The notes beneath the pieces were generated by a model. It was not told where the DNA came from and made no database searches. It was given only the letters and a program-made list of their open reading frames with translations. Made by a program: the position numbers and the translations under genes. From NCBI RefSeq assembly GCF_004331485.1, contig NZ_SJKD01000006.1, forward strand, positions 62,001 to 126,000: a stretch of DNA of 64,000 nt, read 5' to 3'. How positions within the stretch are numbered: position 1 is the stretch's first letter; each line of letters starts with the position of its first letter. Shown here one piece after another: positions 9,641-17,559 of this stretch. The DNA is from Kribbella capetownensis (GTDB lineage: Bacteria > Actinomycetota > Actinomycetes > Propionibacteriales > Kribbellaceae).

Positions 9641-10551
9641 CGCAAGGCCGCCTCGGGCTCGGCCGCGACGTCGTCCTCGTAGTGGCGCAGGAACAGCTCC
9701 TCCAGCGTCGGGGGCTGGGCGACCAGGCTCTTGATCCCGCTCGCGGACAGTTGCCGCATCACCGCGTCGAGCTGCGCGGTGTCGACCTCGCAGCGGACCC
9801 GGTTGCCCTCGACATCGAGGTCGTGGACGCCGGGCAGCTGGGCCAGACCGTTCACGGTCCCGGCCAGCTCGGCCTGGATCGACGTACGGGTCAGGTGCCG
9901 CAGGTCCGAGAGCGTGCCGGTCTCGACCACCTTGCCGCGGCGGATGATGCTGATCCGGTCACACAGAGCTTCGACCTCGGAGAGGATGTGGCTCGACAGC
10001 AGGACGGTGCGGTCGTGCTGGCGCTCCTCCTCGATGCACTGCCGGAACACCTCCTCCATCAGCGGGTCCAGGCCGGACGTCGGCTCGTCCAGGATCAGCA
10101 GCTCGACGTCGGACGCGAGCGCCGCGACCAGAGCGACCTTCTGCCGGTTGCCCTTGGAGTAGGTGCGGCCCTTCTTGGTCGGGTCGAGGTCGAACCGGCG
10201 CAGCAGGTCGTCCCGCTTCTTGGAGTCCAGGCCGCCACGGAGCCGGCCGAGCAGGTCGATCACCTCGCCGCCGGTCAGGTTCGGCCACAGGTTCACGTCA
10301 CCGGGGACGTAGGCCAGCCGCCGGTGCAGCTTCGCCGCGTCGTGCCACGGGTCGCCGCCGAGCAGCGACACGTCACCCTCGTCACCGCGCAGCAGACCGA
10401 GCAGCACCCGGATGGTCGTGGACTTCCCCGCGCCGTTCGGGCCGAGGAATCCGTGCACCTCACCGGTCGCGACGTCCAGGTCGAGACCGTCGAGGGCGTG
10501 CGTACTGCCGTACGACTTGTGCAGTCCTGAGACCACGATGGCTGATGTCAT
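9637..10551 (-). CDS. ABC exporter ATP-binding protein
   Basis: 304 residues, DrrA/CcmA-type. Walker [10 protein letters not shown] (about residue 38), Q-loop in [16 protein letters not shown], signature YSKGNRQK (a YSKGN variant of LSGGQ, usual in this subgroup), Walker [15 protein letters not shown] and switch His in [11 protein letters not shown]-terminal extension of about 80 residues is typical of drug-exporter ATPases. There is no Shine-Dalgarno before the ATG at 10551; a TACGTT hexamer ends 7 bases before it, so the mRNA is probably leaderless. Confidence 0.93.
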   Translation of the reverse strand: MTSAIVVSGLHKSYGSTHALDGLDLDVATGEVHGFLGPNGAGKSTTIRVLLGLLRGDEGDVSLLGGDPWHDAAKLHRRLAYVPGDVNLWPNLTGGEVIDLLGRLRGGLDSKKRDDLLRRFDLDPTKKGRTYSKGNRQKVALVAALASDVELLILDEPTSGLDPLMEEVFRQCIEEERQHDRTVLLSSHILSEVEALCDRISIIRRGKVVETGTLSDLRHLTRTSIQAELAGTVNGLAQLPGVHDLDVEGNRVRCEVDTAQLDAVMRQLSASGIKSLVAQPPTLEELFLRHYEDDVAAEPEAALR

Positions 10552-10553
10552 GA

Positions 10554-10592
10554 TTCATAACGTACACTTCATTCAGAAGATTGTGAATCTTA
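10554..10592 (-). promoter_or_regulatory. Exporter promoter overlapped by an inverted-repeat operator
   Basis: On the minus strand TTCACA (-35-like) is followed after exactly 17 bases by TACGTT (-10-like), which ends 7 bases before the exporter ATG. The -35 lies inside AAGATT-GTG-AATCTT (10577-10591), a perfect 6+6 inverted repeat. A repressor bound there would block the exporter promoter. The divergent GbsR/MarR-type gene is the natural candidate. The region is much richer in A and T than its surroundings. Confidence 0.6.
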
Positions 10593-10648
10593 CTAACTGA
10601 TCTCTCACACGTCAGGTTTTTCGGTCACCTAGAGGGGATGATGGGGCG

Positions 10649-11158
10649 GTGAGTGCACAACGAGACGACGAAGCCGTCAGGCGGTACGCCGAACAGTTCG
10701 GCAACCTGCTGGCCGACACGGGCTGGCCGCGGATGGCAGCCCGGGTCTTCGCCGCCATCCTGTCCAGCGAAGACGGCCGCTTGACGGCGGCCGAGCTGTC
10801 CGACCAACTGCAGGCCAGTCCGGCCGCGGTTTCCGGCGCGGTCAACTACCTGCTCCAGCTCCGGCTGGCCAACCGTGAGCGCGAGCCCGGCAGCAGACGC
10901 GACGTGTACGTCGTCCAGGACGACTTCTGGTACCAGAGCATGATGAGCCAGGACCAGGCGCTGGCCCGCTGGTCCGACTCGCTCCGCCACGTCCTCGACG
11001 CCGCCGGCGAAGGCACCGCGGCCCACCGCCGCGTCCGCGCCTCCCTCGCCTTCATCGATTTCATCGACGAAGAGGTGAAGGGTCTCAGCGAACGCTGGTT
11101 CAAACGCAAAGCCGAAATCGACGCCGACCTGGACGCCCAATACGGCCCCCGCGACTGA
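10649..11158 (+). CDS. GbsR/MarR-type winged-helix transcriptional regulator
   Basis: 169 residues, GTG start. RMAARVFAAIL then LTAAELSDQLQASPAAVSGAVNYLLQLRL forms the winged helix-turn-helix, followed by the wing (REREPGSRRDVYVV) and a helical C-terminus. Length and layout match the GbsR-like MarR group that is often divergent from ABC-2 exporters. It probably controls the exporter at 8042-10551 through the inverted repeat at 10577-10591 and perhaps itself. A stem-loop follows at 11181-11231. Confidence 0.88.
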   Translation: MSAQRDDEAVRRYAEQFGNLLADTGWPRMAARVFAAILSSEDGRLTAAELSDQLQASPAAVSGAVNYLLQLRLANREREPGSRRDVYVVQDDFWYQSMMSQDQALARWSDSLRHVLDAAGEGTAAHRRVRASLAFIDFIDEEVKGLSERWFKRKAEIDADLDAQYGPRD

Positions 11159-11180
11159 CCACCGCCGGACCAACGCGGAG

Positions 11181-11231
11181 GGCTTGAACAGCACGGCGAG
11201 GGCTTGCACAGGCTCTTTCCTGTTCAAAGCC
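11181..11231 (+). terminator. Imperfect stem-loop after the GbsR/MarR gene
   Basis: GGCTTGAACAG (11181-11191) pairs with CTGTTCAAAGCC (11220-11231) with one bulged base and a 28-base loop. The sequence closely matches the stem at 12081-12118, so the same stem-loop family flanks the broken AbiEi-like gene on both sides. Confidence 0.5.
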
Positions 11232-11262
11232 ACAGCTTGGTGTGCCCTGTCCCCGCGCCTGG

Positions 11263-11271
11263 TTATCCACA
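11263..11271 (+). promoter_or_regulatory. Perfect DnaA-box-like 9-mer
   Basis: TTATCCACA matches the DnaA box consensus exactly. It stands alone, about 50 bases before the broken AbiEi-like gene. A single 9-mer is expected by chance about once per window of this size, so it is recorded only as a site. Confidence 0.3.
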
Positions 11272-11321
11272 AGCGAGGATCCGTGCCCGGCCGGAGTACG
11301 GATCAGCGGCATGTTCCCGGT

Positions 11322-12195
11322 ATGAACCCGAAGTTGAGTGTGCTGACCGCCGCCCGCCGTGGCTGGTTCACCCGAGCGGACGCAAGGGACGCGGGCTACA
11401 GCGAGAGCGAGCTCCGGCGCCGGCTGCGGGCCGGACAGTGGAACCCGCCTGTCCCGTGACGTGTACGTCGAACCTGCTGCCTGGCCGGTGTCCGAGGCCA
11501 TCGTGGAAGTCCACCGATCGCGGTTCGAGCCCGGCGAGATCATGGTGCTCGATGGCCTGCAGGTTGTCACGCCCGGCCGAGCGATTGTCGAGACCGCCTG
11601 CGTCTCGTCGTACGAGGTGGGGGTGGTGCTGGGCGACGCTGGCCTTCACCAGCGCCTTGTCACAGCAGACGCGCTGGTGACGATGGCGGACCGGCACATG
11701 TACTGGAGCGGGTCTCCCGCGGCTCGGGCTGCGGCCCGGTTCGCGGACGGGCTGTGCGAGTCGGTCGGTGAGTCGCGACTGCGGGTGCTGATGGCAAACC
11801 ACGGCTTGCCGACACCGACCCTTCAGGTGGAGATTCGCGATACGGCCGGGGTGTTGGTTGGCAGGGTCGACTTCCTGCTGGCCGGTCGGCTGATCGTCGA
11901 GTTCGATGGCGTGGAGAAGTACGGCGACACGGCGAGCGCCGTACTGGCGGAGAAGTGGCGTGAGGACCGGCTCCGCGACTGTGGATATCGCGTGGTGCGG
12001 GCGAGCTGGGCCGACCTCGACCAGCCGGGGCCTACCGCCGCTCGGATCCGCCGGGCCTTGGGGGGATGCGGACATGACCCGGTGGCCTTGAACAGGACAT
12101 TGCCTGTTCAAGGCCACCGCGTCTTGTGCTCGCCGGCTGCTACCGGAGGGTGGTGGTGGCTACTGTGTCGAGGGCCCGTTGGAGGAGGGGGTTGA
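11322..12195 (+). pseudogene. Frameshifted AbiEi-antitoxin/DUF559 endonuclease-like gene
   Basis: From the ATG at 11322 the first frame gives an AbiEi-type winged-helix domain (LSVLTAARRGWFTRADARDAG, then LRRRLRAGQW) and hits a TGA at 11457. The next frame continues without a break (TRLSRDVYVEPAAW) through a long middle region into a DUF559/Vsr-like nuclease domain: VDFLLAGRLIVEFDG, EKYGD, RVVRASWADL. One extra A in GTGGAACCCG near 11443 would explain the break. The second frame runs past the natural end into a stem-loop and over the S33 gene, so the tail after about 12060 is probably not native; a six-G run at 12060-12065 could be a second frameshift. A sequencing error cannot be excluded. 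Confidence 0.75.
12081..12118. terminator. Perfect 16-bp stem-loop after the AbiEi-like gene
   Basis: GGTGGCCTTGAACAGG (12081-12096) and its exact complement (12103-12118) flank a 6-base loop. It separates the convergent broken gene and the S33 peptidase. The right arm matches 14 of 15 bases of 11219-11233 in the same orientation. Confidence 0.75.
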
Positions 12196-13999
12196 CGGTG
12201 TGGCGGGACTTCGAGTTGGGCAGGTGGACGGCGTTGCCGTCGACCGGGCCGTTGACCGGGTAGACGGACAGCTCGGCCGGTAGTGGGCTGGTGCCGCAGA
12301 CCTGATCCTTGCCGGGCAGTTCGCCGCTGAACACGAACCTGTCACCGATCGCCTCGGCGCAGGCCGACGCGGAACCGACGTACTGGCCGTGCTGGCCCTC
12401 GTCGTCGATGGCGACGAAGCGCGTCACCTTCGAGGTGTCCTTGTGGGTGCGCAGCGCGCCCTCGTACGCCGTCGCCGGGTCGACCTCACCCTGGATCATC
12501 AGGATTCGTGGCGAGCCGGTCAGGTCGAGCTTGCGGTCCTGGGGCTTGTACGGCCAGAAGGCACAGAACGGTACGCCGTTCATGTAGCCGAAGAAGGTGT
12601 ACTTCTTCGCCATCCTGTCGGCCTCGCGCAGGTAGAAGTTCGGGTCCTTGTTCCATGCGGTGTCGTTGCAGCGGACCGTCGTACCGATCGGCCCGAGGTC
12701 GACGGTGGCGTCGCCGGAGGACTTGGCCGCGGCCGCTCGGGCGTCGGCCAGGATCGACCGGGTCGAGTCGACCGGCACGACCGAGTCGGTGCCCGCCGCG
12801 GCCGGCGTCACGCCGTACCGGGCCCGGATCGCGGCGAGGCTGTCGAACGCCTGCAGCTCCGGGGACAGCCGTGCCCACGCCTTGTCCACGTGCCGCAGCT
12901 CGATCTCACCCGACGCCGACGGGTCCTTGACGTACTCGTCGTGCACCAGGATGTCGACCGTCGCCCGGATGAACCGGACGTTGCCGTAGATGGTGCTGTA
13001 GATCGTCCCGTCCAGGTTGTCACCGCGGACGTTGCTGGTGCCGGCCTTGACCAGCTTCACCAGATCGGCGCGGACCTGGTTGTACTTCGCCGTCACCTGC
13101 TTCGGTGTGGACCCGAGCCCCTGGATCTGGTCGGCGTGCCGGGCGATCCACGGGAAGAACTGGGTGTCACGCCGGCGCTGGCCGGAGAACGGGTCGAAGT
13201 TCACGTTGTCCCACTGGGTGTGGGTCCAGTCCATGTTCGAGTCGATCACGAACCGGCCGACCCGGGACGGGTAGGTGTCGGCGTACCAGCCGCCGAGCCA
13301 GGTGCCGTAGCTGTAGCCGATGAGGTTCAGCTGGCGTGCGTTGAACAGCGCCCGCAGGAACTCCATGTCGTACACGGTCTGCTGGCTGCTGACGAACTGG
13401 CTGAACTCCGTCGACGAGCACGCCTCGGCGTACAGCTTCGCCTCGGCCACCTCGGTCTTGTGGGTCTGCCGGGTGCGCTCCTTGTAGTCGGGCGTGGTCG
13501 GCAGTGCGTTCAGCTTGTCGGTGGTGGTCAGACACTGCAGCGGCGTGCTCTGGCCGAAGCCGCGCGGGTCGAAGCCGAGCAGGTCGAAGTCGGTGAACAG
13601 CTGGGTCTTGTCGATCGCCAGCGAGGCCGACAGCGTCAGCCCGGCGCCACCCGGTCCCCCGGGGTTGGTGGTCATCAGGCCCTTCGACGTACCGGTGGCC
13701 TGGCTGTAGGCGATGGCGACCTGGACGTCGGGGTGCGCGTCCGGGTGGGCCCAGTCCATCGGGACGGTCACCTTGGCGCAGTTGGTGGTGGGTGCCTGCG
13801 GGTACAACGCCTTCACCGCGGCATCGAAGGAGCACACCGACCACTGGATCTGCTGGTCGAGGTACTTCTGTGGGATGGATGGGACCGGCGGATCCACCGG
13901 ACCCCTGGCCGGGCGGGTTGCCGAGGCCGAGCTGATGGCCAGCTGGGGCACGACCAGTGCCACAGCCAGGGCCAGAGCGATCTTGTGGAATCTGATCAC
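12140..13999 (-). CDS. Secreted S33-family alpha/beta-hydrolase peptidase (tripeptidyl aminopeptidase type)
   Basis: 619 residues, GTG start with CAGGAG eight bases upstream. A Sec signal peptide (residues 1-27, ending SSASA) precedes the mature protein. The oxyanion loop is NPGGPGGAG, the nucleophile Ser230 is in GYSYG, and the C-terminal TAP-like domain supplies the acid in MIQGEVDPATAY and the His in DDEGQHGQY. Streptomyces relatives cleave N-terminal tripeptides outside the cell. A pair of cysteines near the C-terminus may form a disulfide. The last 56 bases overlap the spurious tail of the frameshifted gene on the other strand. Confidence 0.93.
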   Translation of the reverse strand: MIRFHKIALALAVALVVPQLAISSASATRPARGPVDPPVPSIPQKYLDQQIQWSVCSFDAAVKALYPQAPTTNCAKVTVPMDWAHPDAHPDVQVAIAYSQATGTSKGLMTTNPGGPGGAGLTLSASLAIDKTQLFTDFDLLGFDPRGFGQSTPLQCLTTTDKLNALPTTPDYKERTRQTHKTEVAEAKLYAEACSSTEFSQFVSSQQTVYDMEFLRALFNARQLNLIGYSYGTWLGGWYADTYPSRVGRFVIDSNMDWTHTQWDNVNFDPFSGQRRRDTQFFPWIARHADQIQGLGSTPKQVTAKYNQVRADLVKLVKAGTSNVRGDNLDGTIYSTIYGNVRFIRATVDILVHDEYVKDPSASGEIELRHVDKAWARLSPELQAFDSLAAIRARYGVTPAAAGTDSVVPVDSTRSILADARAAAAKSSGDATVDLGPIGTTVRCNDTAWNKDPNFYLREADRMAKKYTFFGYMNGVPFCAFWPYKPQDRKLDLTGSPRILMIQGEVDPATAYEGALRTHKDTSKVTRFVAIDDEGQHGQYVGSASACAEAIGDRFVFSGELPGKDQVCGTSPLPAELSVYPVNGPVDGNAVHLPNSKSRHTVNPLLQRALDTVATTTLR

Positions 14000-14109
14000 G
14001 CTGCGACTCCTGTTGTCCGGGCGGGTTCAGGAGACAGCAACGTATGCCGGACCAGGCGGTTCTGCATACCCGTCGACGCAAGGTCAAGGGCATTCCCTAG
14101 CACTGAACA

Positions 14110-14793
14110 CTAGAGCTCGTACACAGTGAAGATCGTGCAGTACATCGGTGGTGACTCCAGTCCGGGGTAGTACAGACGCCCTGCGTCATCGGTGATCTTG
14201 AAGTACGCCGTCGACGCCCCGACCTGGGACGGCGCCTGCAACCGCATCGTCACCGTCACGGTCTCGCCCGGCACGGCGTCCGGCAGCCGCTCGCGCTGCG
14301 GTGATCGCAGCCAGCCCGGCGCCCCAGCGGCACCCTGTCTGGTCAGCCAACGATCCAGCCAAGGCCGCTCGCCGCTGTTCCGGATCTCCCAAGCCTTCTC
14401 GAACGACTCATCCCGGCACACCCGCGTCCCATCCGGCACGGTCTCCCCCACCAACTCGGCTCGGTCCTCCGGATGGTGGTCGACCGGCACCGACCCACCC
14501 AGCAGCACCGGCTGGACATGCCGCCGGATGTCCCGCTGGGACATATCGCGACCGGCCCGGACCGCGGCGTCCAGCTCCACCAGCTGGTTCACCAGCGCCT
14601 GGCCGGCGCCGAACGAGGCGTCGTACCACTCGATCAGCTCGCGGCTGGGCTTGGTGTGGCCACGCTCGACCCGGGACAGATGGCCCTTGTCCCAGCCGGA
14701 CAGTACGGCGGCCCGCGACAGCGGTACGCCGGCGGCCTCCCGGAGCTCGCGCATCCGGCAGCCGATCACAAAGCGAGCCTGGGCTGGCCTCAC
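14110..14793 (-). CDS. XRE-type HTH protein fused to an NBR1-type Ig-like domain
   Basis: 227 residues, GTG start with GGGAG upstream. Residues 10-65 are a lambda-repressor-type helix-turn-helix (MRELREAAGVPLSRAA, GWDKGHLSRVERG, KPSRELIEWYDASF). After a linker, residues 125-227 look like the FW/NBR1 Ig-like domain: CRDESFEKAWEIRNSGERPW, a Pro/Gly-rich middle, PGETVTVTMRLQAP, then AYFKITDDAGRLYYP. In eukaryotes this fold is in the autophagy receptor NBR1; in actinobacteria it occurs with HTH domains and its role is not settled. It lies between the S33 peptidase (same strand) and the CHAP-like gene (divergent), either of which may be its target. Confidence 0.8.
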   Translation of the reverse strand: MRPAQARFVIGCRMRELREAAGVPLSRAAVLSGWDKGHLSRVERGHTKPSRELIEWYDASFGAGQALVNQLVELDAAVRAGRDMSQRDIRRHVQPVLLGGSVPVDHHPEDRAELVGETVPDGTRVCRDESFEKAWEIRNSGERPWLDRWLTRQGAAGAPGWLRSPQRERLPDAVPGETVTVTMRLQAPSQVGASTAYFKITDDAGRLYYPGLESPPMYCTIFTVYEL

Positions 14794-14901
14794 ACCGCAC
14801 TCCCCGGTCGATCGTTGCCCACTGCGACAACACCGTAACCCTCTGATTCTCTGTAAATCAGTGTCAGTTCGCCACTCTCCGAGCGAAAAGGACCACCGCC
14901 C

Positions 14902-15597
14902 ATGCGTACCGCCCTACTGCGCATCACCGCCCGCCTCGCCGCCACCGCCCTGCTCGGCGGAGCGGCAGTCTTCAGCCTCGGCGTCCTGCCGGCCAGCGCC
15001 GCCACCGGCACCGTCGTCACCGACAGCGGCCTCGGCGTGACCATCCGGTCCGGCAACGCCGTCAGCTTCGGCGCCGTCGGCACCCAGCCGAACGGCTCCG
15101 TCGAGATCGACTGCCAGCTCTACGGCGAGCCGGTGACCGGCAAGTTCGGCCGCAGCCTGATCTGGGACCACGTCCCCGGTAAGGGCTACATCTCCGACGC
15201 CTACGTGAACACCGGCAGCTCCGGGCTGGTCGCCCCGCTGTGCACCAGCAACCCCCGCGCGGACAAGGCGATCGCCTGGTACGCCGCCCGCAACGGCTCG
15301 ACCGCCTACCAGGAGTACTGCGAGAAGGCCGCCGAGAACTCCTTCGGCAAGGACCTGATCTGGGGCTCGGCCAAGATCGACTGGAACGACGCCGTCGCCC
15401 GCGGCGTCGCGCATCGCGGTGACCTGAACCCGCCGAAGGGCGCACTGGTCTTCTGGGACCTCGCGGCGCCGTACGGCCATGTCGGCGTGGCCCGTGGTGA
15501 CGGCTACTTCTGGGCCACCAGCGTCAACGGCAAGATCGGCCTGGCGAAGCTGCCGTACTTCTCGAGCTACCTCGGCTGGGCCTGGCCGAACTTCTGA
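14902..15597 (+). CDS. Secreted CHAP/NlpC-P60-like cell-wall hydrolase
   Basis: 231 residues with a Sec signal peptide ending PASAA (about residue 34). Residues 40-110 resemble a bacterial SH3 module (GLGVTIRSGNAVSFG, GKFGRSLIWDHV). The C-terminal part has a candidate catalytic Cys in AYQEYCEKAAENSFG and the distal GDLNPPKGALVFWD-APYGHVGVARGDG with the likely catalytic His, the layout of CHAP/NlpC cysteine amidases or endopeptidases of peptidoglycan. It is divergent from the HTH-NBR1 gene and is followed by a bidirectional stem-loop. Confidence 0.8.
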   Translation: MRTALLRITARLAATALLGGAAVFSLGVLPASAATGTVVTDSGLGVTIRSGNAVSFGAVGTQPNGSVEIDCQLYGEPVTGKFGRSLIWDHVPGKGYISDAYVNTGSSGLVAPLCTSNPRADKAIAWYAARNGSTAYQEYCEKAAENSFGKDLIWGSAKIDWNDAVARGVAHRGDLNPPKGALVFWDLAAPYGHVGVARGDGYFWATSVNGKIGLAKLPYFSSYLGWAWPNF

Positions 15598-15609
15598 CCC
15601 TTCTCACCC

Positions 15610-15652
15610 GAGCACCCGGACGCAGAACCGCCCCTCACGCGTCCGGGTGCTC
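15610..15652. terminator. Bidirectional stem-loop between convergent genes
   Basis: GAGCACCCGGACGC (15610-15623) and its exact complement (15639-15652) enclose a 15-base loop. The right arm lies in the last codons of the minus-strand alpha/beta hydrolase. Confidence 0.7.
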
Positions 15653-16375
15653 CTCCATGCGCCGGACCCAGTCCGACACCAGCGCTTGGTACAGCCCGTT
15701 CCGCCGGACCGGCAGGTCGTGATCCTCCTGGTCGAGTACGGCGTACGTCGCGCGCGGATAGTCCTCGACGACGGACCACGCATCGGCGTACCCGGTCATC
15801 GTGTCCTGGCGGCCGGTGACGATCAGAGTGGGCCGCTCGAACCGGGTCGCCGGGTCCTCGCGCAGCGCGTACCTGCTGATGTCGCTCTGGATGTGAGCCA
15901 GGAACTCCAGGTCGGCCTGCTGTTCGGCGGGGTCGTAGTACCGGTCCTGCTTGTCCTGCCAGGCGGCGGCGAAGGCCTCCGAGCGGAGCAGGAATTCATC
16001 GGTCGGCAGGGTGCGCTTCGTCCGGTCGACCACTATGCCGGGGACGCGCAGCAGCAGACCGAGAATGCGCGACGGGTCGCGCCTGACGAGGCCGCGGGCG
16101 TGCAGGCCGCCGGCCGACGTACCGGCCAGCGCGAACCTCTCGCCGCCGACTACGTCCTCGATCGTGGCCGCGATGGCGTCGAGCAGGCCGTCCTGGTCGG
16201 TGATCGACGGGACCGACGGCGTCTTGCCGGTGCCCGGCGGGTCGACGTAGATCCGTCGCCATCCCGGATGCTCCTCGAACACCGGCTCGTGGACGTCGCG
16301 GCCCTCGCCGTTGGCACCACCCCAGCCGGGCAGGAACACGATCGGGCGGCCCTCACCGAAGGTCTCGTAGTACAT
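15635..16375 (-). CDS. Alpha/beta hydrolase
   Basis: 246 residues, cytosolic. Oxyanion segment VFLPGWGG, nucleophile elbow LAGTSAGG, acid residue in VTGRQDTMTGY and catalytic His in DQEDHDLPV make a complete triad. IYVDPPGTGKTP resembles proline-iminopeptidase-like hydrolases. The substrate is unknown. A terminator-like hairpin overlaps its 3' end. Confidence 0.85.
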   Translation of the reverse strand: MYYETFGEGRPIVFLPGWGGANGEGRDVHEPVFEEHPGWRRIYVDPPGTGKTPSVPSITDQDGLLDAIAATIEDVVGGERFALAGTSAGGLHARGLVRRDPSRILGLLLRVPGIVVDRTKRTLPTDEFLLRSEAFAAAWQDKQDRYYDPAEQQADLEFLAHIQSDISRYALREDPATRFERPTLIVTGRQDTMTGYADAWSVVEDYPRATYAVLDQEDHDLPVRRNGLYQALVSDWVRRMEEHPDA

Positions 16376-16403
16376 GCACCGACCCTAATCGGGCCGCCGA
16401 CGG

Positions 16404-17450
16404 TCAGCGAGGCTTTCTGTTGCCGGCAGAATCCGGTGGGCGTTCGCCCGAGCCGCGCTGGATCAGGGCACAGGGCAGGACGATCCGCTGGGGCGGTCGG
16501 CGGTCCGCAGCCGAGGCGCGGTCGAGCAACAGCCGGGCCGCGCTCCGGCCGAGTTCGGCGATGTCGGAGGCAACGACCGTCACCGGGGTCGGCAGCATGT
16601 CGGCCAGCCGGAAGTCGTCGAAGCCGACCACGGCCGGCTCCCGGCCGAGTTCGCGCAGGGCCCGCAGGACGCCCTCGGTGAGGAAGTTGGTCGAGGCAAA
16701 GATCGCCGTCGGCGGATCGGCGCGGAGCATCACCTCGCGGGTCGCCTTCTCGGCGGCCTCGGCGTTGCCTTCGGGCAACTGGATGACGAGTGACTCGTCC
16801 ACGGTGGCGTCGACCTCGCGGTGCGCCCGCCGGTACCCCCGCAGCCGCCGGCCGGTGGTGTAGTACGACGGCGCGAGCAGGATCGCGATCCGCCGATGTC
16901 CCTGCGCCAGCAGGTGTGCGGCGGCGAGCCGGCCGCCGCCCTCGTTGTCGACCATCACGATGTCGGCGTCGAGCCCGGTGGCCGGCCGGTCGACGAACAC
17001 CACCGGTACGCCGGCGCCGGCCAGGAACGAGTGGTCGCCCTGGTCCGGCACGATCATCAGCCCCGCGACCTGACGGCTGACCAGCTCCTGGATCGCCCGC
17101 TTCTCCCCCTCCGGATCCTCGTCGACGCTGCCCAGTACGACGGCGAAGCCGGACTGCCCGGCGACCTCGAGCGACGCCTTCGCGATACTGGCGAAGAACG
17201 GGTTGGTCAGGTCGCCCAGCACCAGCGCGAGACTCGACGACTTCTTCCCCGGCCGGAGCGCCCGGGCGACCTCGTTGCGCTGGAAGCCGAGCTCGTCGAT
17301 CGCCTTCCGGACCCGTTGCGCGGTCTCGTCCCGCACTCCGTGCCCGCCGTTGACCACCCGGGACACAGTGCCCAGGCCGACCCCCGCCCGGCGGGCGACG
17401 TCGATCATCGTCGGCCGGCTGGCCTCGGGCGGTGGAAACGTTTCGGGCAC
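16404..17450 (-). CDS. LacI-family transcriptional repressor of the adjacent sugar importer
   Basis: 348 residues from a GTG at 17450 with AGGAAG about nine bases upstream; ATG at 17480 is an alternative, and the open frame reaches 17654. Residues 10-60 are the LacI headpiece (TMIDVARRAGVGLGTVSRVVNG, hinge GFQRNEVARALRPGKK), followed by the periplasmic-binding-like effector domain (ALVLGDLTNPFFASI, FVDRPA, IFASTNFLTEGVLRAL, VVGFDDFRLADML). It is divergent from the sugar ABC genes. Two CG-centred LacI-type sites lie at its start and in the shared gap, so self-repression and control of the importer are likely. Confidence 0.92.
   Translation of the reverse strand: MPETFPPPEASRPTMIDVARRAGVGLGTVSRVVNGGHGVRDETAQRVRKAIDELGFQRNEVARALRPGKKSSSLALVLGDLTNPFFASIAKASLEVAGQSGFAVVLGSVDEDPEGEKRAIQELVSRQVAGLMIVPDQGDHSFLAGAGVPVVFVDRPATGLDADIVMVDNEGGGRLAAAHLLAQGHRRIAILLAPSYYTTGRRLRGYRRAHREVDATVDESLVIQLPEGNAEAAEKATREVMLRADPPTAIFASTNFLTEGVLRALRELGREPAVVGFDDFRLADMLPTPVTVVASDIAELGRSAARLLLDRASAADRRPPQRIVLPCALIQRGSGERPPDSAGNRKPR
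17435..17444. promoter_or_regulatory. LacI-type operator GAAACGTTTC
   Basis: Perfect 10-bp palindrome with the CG centre typical of LacI/GalR-family sites. It lies just inside the LacI gene if the GTG at 17450 is the start, or further inside if 17480 is used. Confidence 0.65.
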
Positions 17451-17502
17451 GGTGTTGACTTCCTGTTCACGACACGGCATCGTCACCCAACAGTAAGTCT
17501 TG

Positions 17503-17512
17503 GAAACGTTAC
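17503..17512. promoter_or_regulatory. Second LacI-type operator GAAACGTTAC
   Basis: One mismatch from GAAACGTTTC and 68 bases from it centre to centre, in the gap before the permease gene. Two sites at this distance could support looping or separate control of the two directions. Confidence 0.6.
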
Positions 17513-17559
17513 CGTCCAGGAGGCCGAATGAGTCCTTCCGCGACCTCAGCGAGGCGAGA

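Noticed and set aside
11521-11535. GGTTCGAGCCC resembling a tRNA T-arm
   Set aside because: It is inside the coding frame of the AbiEi-like gene, with no acceptor, D or anticodon stems around it.
12389-14113. 574-codon frame opposite the S33 peptidase
   Set aside because: Antisense shadow of a clearly conserved secreted peptidase.
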